Positions 59,506 to 64,000 of a stretch of 64,000 nt of DNA are shown here, in pieces; the first letter of the stretch is position 1; each line of letters starts with the position of its first letter. Both the position numbers and the translations under genes were made by a program. This DNA is from Prosopocoilus inquinatus (Eukaryota > Arthropoda > Insecta > Coleoptera > Lucanidae). The stretch spans positions 1,674,001-1,738,000 of the forward strand of contig CM069869.1 in assembly GCA_036172665.1 (NCBI GenBank), written 5' to 3'. The notes below the pieces were generated by a model that ran no database searches, was not told the origin of the DNA, and was given only the letters and a program-made list of their open reading frames with translations.

Positions 59506-62043
59506 CATAGGTTCTCAAACTAATTCCGTCTACCGCCCACTTTGAGAATCAATTATTTTCTAGCGCCCCCTAAAATTTTTAACTTTACTACATCTTAAAA
59601 ATCACAATCGCAATCATTACTTTAATAACTAGTTAAATTATAGCTTGCCGAGTCTTCTCTTGTTTCTGAGGTCAAACTTACATTTTAAATGAGACTGTTC
59701 TAATGAGAGCAATAAATTTATAAATAATATTTAGCAAAACTTTTATTCAAATTAAAACAAATATCCCAATTAAATTTTAAAACTAATCTAATGTGAAGGA
59801 TGAATCTGATGATTTTTAACAAGTTTGTTAATATCAGCCTTGAATTTAGTCAAAAACAGCCGTAAGTCACCGCGTTCAGTAACATGCAAACGATTTCTCT
59901 TTTTAGTTAGCAACGTTGTCACAGCACTAAATCCACGTTCACACAAATACGACGATGGGAATGCTATCAAAAATCGTTGAACAATCGACCACAATCCAGG
60001 GAACAATTGTGGGATTGGCTTTTGTAACCAAAATTCTTGGTAGCCATTTTTGAATTTGATTTTTATTTCCTCGTTTGTTGTCAGTTCTATAAGTTCTTCT
60101 TCCAGCTGGGATGATCCTGCTGTGTTGACATTTGAAAAAGGATCCAACACCCAATCTGGTATTTCCAATTTTAAAATGTCCTGGAATCGTTCTTTAAAAT
60201 CACTGTGGAGGTTCTCCAAATGTTGGCAGTAAACAAGCAAGTCGTTGTTGTTGAAAGATGTTGCTGATAAATTAGGGAAATTGTGAAACTCACGTCTGCC
60301 GATATTTTTCTTGTGTAAGAGCAATTTGGCTACGAAAGCAGCAACGACATTTTTTGTTTTAATCAAGTTCAAGTCGTCACCTTGAAGTTGGAGATTGATA
60401 TCATTAAACAATTTATACAGATCTGTCAAGTACGCAATATCATTCTTTGATGTGATGAGGCTGTCGTGCAACTCTGTGTTTGTTTTCCAAGAACTCTATC
60501 ACAGAGTCAAACAGATTGTAAAATCGAGTCAAACAAGTATCTCTTGATAGCCAACGCACTTCTGTGTGAAGCAGCAATCGGTTGAAATCTTCGTCATTAG
60601 CAACACAAAGCTGATTAAATAATCTGTCATTTAAAGAGCTGTTTCGGATTGTATTGACTGCTTTGATGACATGTTGCAGTGATTGAAACAGTCGTTCATT
60701 CAAATTTCTCGCAACCAAATGTTGTCGATGAATAACGCAATGTACAGCGAGCACATCTGGAACTTTATTTTTTAAGTACGCTATGAAACCTTTATGACGC
60801 CCTGTCATAGCCGGAGCGCCATCCGTAGCAGCTTATATAATATTCTCCAAGGGCATTTCTTTCTCATCACTAAACTTTTCCAGTGTATTAAATATGGTTT
60901 CTCCTTTTGTATCTGTCTCTAAATTTCTAGCAAATAATAGTTCTTGACATGTTTTCTCATCTTTAATAAACCTCACGTATGACATCAACAATGCTTCATT
61001 ACTTGGTAAAGTGGACTCATCCAACTGAATTGAGAATTGACTAGTCTTCAGATGATTACACAATGACTCTTCAATATTTTCAGTCATCTCATCAATTCGT
61101 CTTTGCACAGAACTTTTGCTTAAAGGAATTTTTCGGACAATATCTACCGCTGGTTTATGAAGCACAGTTGTTATTACTTCTTTTATTGCTGGTAAAATTA
61201 GCTCTTCTCCAATAGTGTGTGATTTGCCTGTTTGAGCAATTAACAAAGAGATATTGTACGAAGCTCGAAGTCCGTCATCGTCTTGCATAGAAGCCGCTGA
61301 AAAAAGTTTTGATACAGTTGGCTGAGCTATATACTTCTTTTCCATGTCTTGAAAATAGGCCACATTCTTGTCTTTCTTATCTGAATGCATTTTATTCAAA
61401 TGATCTTGTAGCCTAGAAGGCTTCATCGCTTCATTCGAAAATGTTTTTTGACAAACAAGGCACATAGGCGAAGATGGATTTGTGGGATTTTCAATAAATC
61501 CGTATTTTATATATTCCGTATTGTATTGCCGTCTCTTCTTTTTTGCTTCAGACATGGTTTTGTCGTCACAAAAACGTAAGTAAAAAATCGAGTTTAAAAA
61601 ACTTGCTAACGATTACGCGTTGAGAGCGAAAACGCTAATGAAAATAAAAGAAACATACGCGCTTTTATATAGATGCAATAATGCAAGTTAGAACAAGTAT
61701 CGATGATTCTGCCGCTTCATACAGGATTGCACAAATCGCGTTGTTTAACAAAAACTTGTCAAAACTTGATTGCTCACGAGCTACCTACGAAAGCCATGAT
61801 AAATTATTTATTTAATACAATCAAAGTGAGCAGGAACGTAATAATCGATGTATTGTAGTAGACTAGTAGGTAGGTTTTGATTTTAGTTAATATACTTTAA
61901 TTAAAATATTAAAAAAACACAAATCAGCCATCGCCCCCCTAAACCGCTTCAACACCCCCCAATTTTCTCTGTGCCCTTTACCGCCCCACTGTAGGGATCT
62001 AGTGCCCACAAGGGGGCGTTATCGCCCACTTTGAGAAAGACTG
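59506..62043 (-). mobile_element. hAT transposon 2 with perfect 8-bp target duplication
   Basis: GGATAGAC is present on both sides (59498-59505 and 62044-62051). The left end reads CATAGGTTCTCAAACT and the right end in reverse complement CAGTCTTTCTCAAAGTGGGC, imperfect terminal inverted repeats of the CAGNGGTTCTCAAACT type common in hAT elements. A second inverted motif (CGCCCACTTTGAGAA) lies near both ends. Length 2538 bp with one transposase gene on the minus strand. Confidence 0.9.
59788..61555 (-). pseudogene. hAT transposase (ZBED5/FAM200-like), one stop and one frameshift
   Basis: Starts at ATG 61555. A BED-type zinc finger uses C32, C35, H52 and H57 (MCLVCQKTFSNEAMKPSRLQ). The catalytic core follows: FSIQLDESTLPSNEALLMSY, an in-frame TAA at 60833-60835, then AATDGAPAMTGRHKGF, VHCVIHRQHLVARNLNERL and EVRWLSRDTCLTRFYNLFDS (WLSR motif). 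A one-base frameshift near 60480 leads into 59788-60471, which ends with the dimerisation region SSYLCERGFSAVTTLLTKKR. All domains are there, so only two lesions disable it. Similar proteins were domesticated in vertebrates as ZBED5/SCAND3-type genes; this copy shows no sign of that. Confidence 0.9.
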
Positions 62044-63599
62044 GGATAGACTGAATTAGTAAAAGAAAAGTTAATTATATGAGTCAGAAATTCTAGACAA
62101 TAAGGTAGACTTAGAGACACCATGTCAAATGATAAAAGATCAATACCAATGCTTTTTGACTTAATAGTATTAAAAGCATTAAGAACGACTTCAGAGGAAA
62201 CCGTAGGAATATTACAAAAACTATTCGTATTTTCTCTAATACCATTATTAAAAAAATTAACAACACTTTCATCAGTAAATGATGTATTTACGGCGTTTGC
62301 AAAGCAATTATTTATAGTATCAGGATCATTGACATTTGAGGGAAGTTTATTAACATTCCGTTTGTTATGAACATTTAAAATATTCAGATTTTTCCACAAT
62401 TGATAGGAATTCTTAACATTGGCATTTAGCACATGCTCTATATAAGCTCATTTTCCACGGCGTATAACGACAGTGACCAGGTTCCGCATTTGCTTATAGT
62501 AAATCCATTTCGCTTCGGTATCTGCTCTAGTACAATTTATATTAAATAGAGACAATTTATATCGATTTAGAGCGTTATTTCTATTTCGGATCATAATTTT
62601 GATAGTACCAGTTATCCATGGCATTTTATTTTTAATGTTTACTTTCTTTTTTCGAATGGGAGCAACTTTATCAAAAACGAAAATAATTGCTTGGTTTAGA
62701 ATGTCAACTTTTTGATTAATGTCATGCGTAGATAAAATTGAATGCCAATTAACTGTTTGCATTAAGGCATCAAACTCATTATGATCAATTCTACAAATAT
62801 CTCTAAAGTACGTGAATTTAATACCAGTTAGAGTTTTAGGAACATTGTAATAGCAATATGTAAGCGAATGTTCTGTTTAATTATCTAGCGTGTGAACGCC
62901 CGTTTTGCATACGGCATCCATATTACTTACAAATATTAGATCTATGAGTGTACTTGATTTATTGGTTACTCTAGTGGGTTGGTTAATTACTTGGCTCAAA
63001 CCAAAACTAACTGTGATATTACATATAAAAATGTCTGTAATCGATATTTTTTTTTCAAAAAATCGATATTGAAATCGCCTATGCAAATAATGTCATCATG
63101 CAAAGAAGACAAATCAGATAGATTATCGTATAGTGAGTTTAAATTGGAATAATGAATATCTGGCGGCTTGTAAATTACACTTACTCACAGTTTCCGCCCA
63201 GCGATAACTACAGTCATGCAAAGTTGGTCAATACGGTTACTTTCATCGACAACGACAGATTCTATTTGTTCACAATGGAAAAAATGACGAACATATAAAC
63301 AAACACCACCACCTCTATTTACAAAACGGTCTTTTGATATTGATATTGATAGCAGTTGAGGAGATATTATCAAACAACCAAGATTGCGATATTCCTAATA
63401 TATCAATATTCTGTGATAAAACAAAGTTCTTAAAATCGTCAAATTTGTTCAAAAGCGATCTAATATTTATATGTGCGATAACTAAAGAGTCTGTATTACT
63501 GCCACCAACAACATCATATTCTAACAAATGTGTCACAATGATATAATAAAGCATCAGCGCTTAATTTAAAAGTTGAAACAGAGAAGAATGGAGTGAAGT

Positions 63600-64000
63600 A
63601 TAAACATTATACAGTAAATATTGAAATGAATTCCCACAATTAAGTAAACTATACATAATATATTTTTATATTTTTGAATTTTACCATCGCTGGTCCAAAC
63701 GTTAGGACTGCCGTATTTTTCAATGGCCATTTTTAGTAATTCGTACCTGGATTTGGTAAGGTCTTCTCTTATGAGTATACGAGTTTTTTTTTGGTAGTTT
63801 CTTTGCGTTAAATACTTCCGCTCGTTTTCTATACGATAGAAATTTTATTATAATAGGGCGACTCCTTTCATTAATTTTTGGTTCAATTGGAGTGTCTAGC
63901 TTGTTCCTGATTATTGTTAAAACCAGTAGGTCAGTATTTTCTTCGGGCTGTTCGTCAATACCAAAAATCCTCAAATTGTTCCTCCTGGTATACTGTTCCA
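63600..64000 (-). pseudogene. ORF1 of non-LTR element 3, partial at the window end
   Basis: The C-terminal part of an L1-type ORF1. From the window edge it reads EQYTRRNNLRIFGIDEQPEE through RSRPIIIKFLSYRKRAEVF. A run of nine A residues (about 63783-63791) then carries a one-base slip. In the shifted frame the usual ending continues (EDLTKSRYELLKMAIEKYG) below 63780. The 5' part lies beyond 64000. Confidence 0.8.

Larger units (their letters stand above)
58091..63554 (-). pseudogene. ORF2 of non-LTR element 3: endonuclease and reverse transcriptase, decayed and split
   Basis: Endonuclease pieces lie at 63315-63554 (SLVIAHINIRSLLNKF), 63185-63373 (RGGGVCLYV) and 62877-63086 (SSTLIDLIFVSN). 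The linker is at 62448-62762 and 62052-62432. After the hAT element, RT continues at 59230-59508 (LRPISVLPIFSKITEK, SGFRQHHSTATAL). It then runs through a SKAFDSINHK motif and an in-frame stop near 59095, to 58091-59044 with IPQGSILGSLLYNL, the MYADD catalytic motif and a C-terminal domain (KVQNSCARFAGN). Several frameshifts and stops are present, so it is inactive. Across the hAT target site the reading frame is continuous (NSVYP on one side, NTWKRAF on the other). Confidence 0.85.
57941..64000 (-). mobile_element. non-LTR retrotransposon 3, runs off the window, split by a hAT element
   Basis: The 3' end is placed near 57940 because the tandem-array sequence departs there from its sister copy (56525-56545). 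Minus-strand order: ORF1 (from beyond 64000 to about 63600), ORF2 (63554-58091, minus the hAT insert), about 150-bp 3' UTR with ATAAA-rich end. The hAT element 59506-62043 lies inside the pre-RT/RT region. The family resembles element 2 but is a different lineage. Confidence 0.85.

Noticed and set aside
1..64000. CRISPR arrays, bacterial operons, rRNA genes
   Set aside because: None seen; tandem repeats are satellite-like, and all large coding regions are eukaryotic transposable elements.

Overview
This window reads as a gene-poor, AT-rich stretch of an arthropod genome, most probably an insect. The evidence is a Ty3/Gypsy element with a baculovirus-F-like envelope gene, Jockey/CR1-type non-LTR retrotransposons, hAT transposons with BED-type zinc fingers, and abundant foldback/MITE repeats ending in CCCTGTA-like termini. 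No bacterial, organellar, rRNA or complete tRNA gene was seen. No complete host gene is visible. A few exon-sized segments with good splice signals suggest the window lies partly inside long introns.

Layout. Positions 1-18.4 kb are mostly anonymous DNA. They hold small transposon relics, two LTR/leader-like remnants (about 2.6-3.7 and 8.2-9.1 kb), two large inverted-repeat elements (4.4-6.2 and 10.0-11.8 kb), a candidate recursively spliced exon on the minus strand (7380-7432) and a near-perfect 160-bp palindrome (15970-16131). Positions 18.4-29.5 kb are a nest: a tandem repeat array is split by a decayed non-LTR element (19069-22798). Beside it, a 13-bp direct repeat brackets a foldback element plus a nearly full-length non-LTR element (23.2-29.5 kb), whose ORF1 is split by a hAT transposon (26.8-29.0 kb). 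Positions 29.5-36.5 kb are anonymous.

Positions 36497-47983 are a complete, young Ty3/Gypsy (errantivirus-like) element on the minus strand: 381-bp LTRs that look identical, ATAT target duplication, gag, a -1 frameshift signal, pol and a broken envelope gene. Its pol is the most unusual thing in the window. Between protease and reverse transcriptase it carries a macro domain resembling TARG1/OARD1 (ADP-ribose hydrolase). After integrase, in the same reading frame, it carries a complete ubiquitin-specific protease (USP, peptidase C19) domain. All key catalytic residues are present in both. One retroelement polyprotein thus appears to encode erasers of both ADP-ribosylation and ubiquitination.

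Positions 48-55.9 kb are anonymous except for candidate host exons (50074-50340, 51619-51693, a 14-nt microexon at 54280-54293) and repeat clusters. Positions 55.9-57.9 kb are a 1.4-kb-period tandem array with a minisatellite. From 57.9 kb to the window end lies a third non-LTR element on the minus strand, interrupted by a hAT element (59506-62043) with a perfect 8-bp target duplication.
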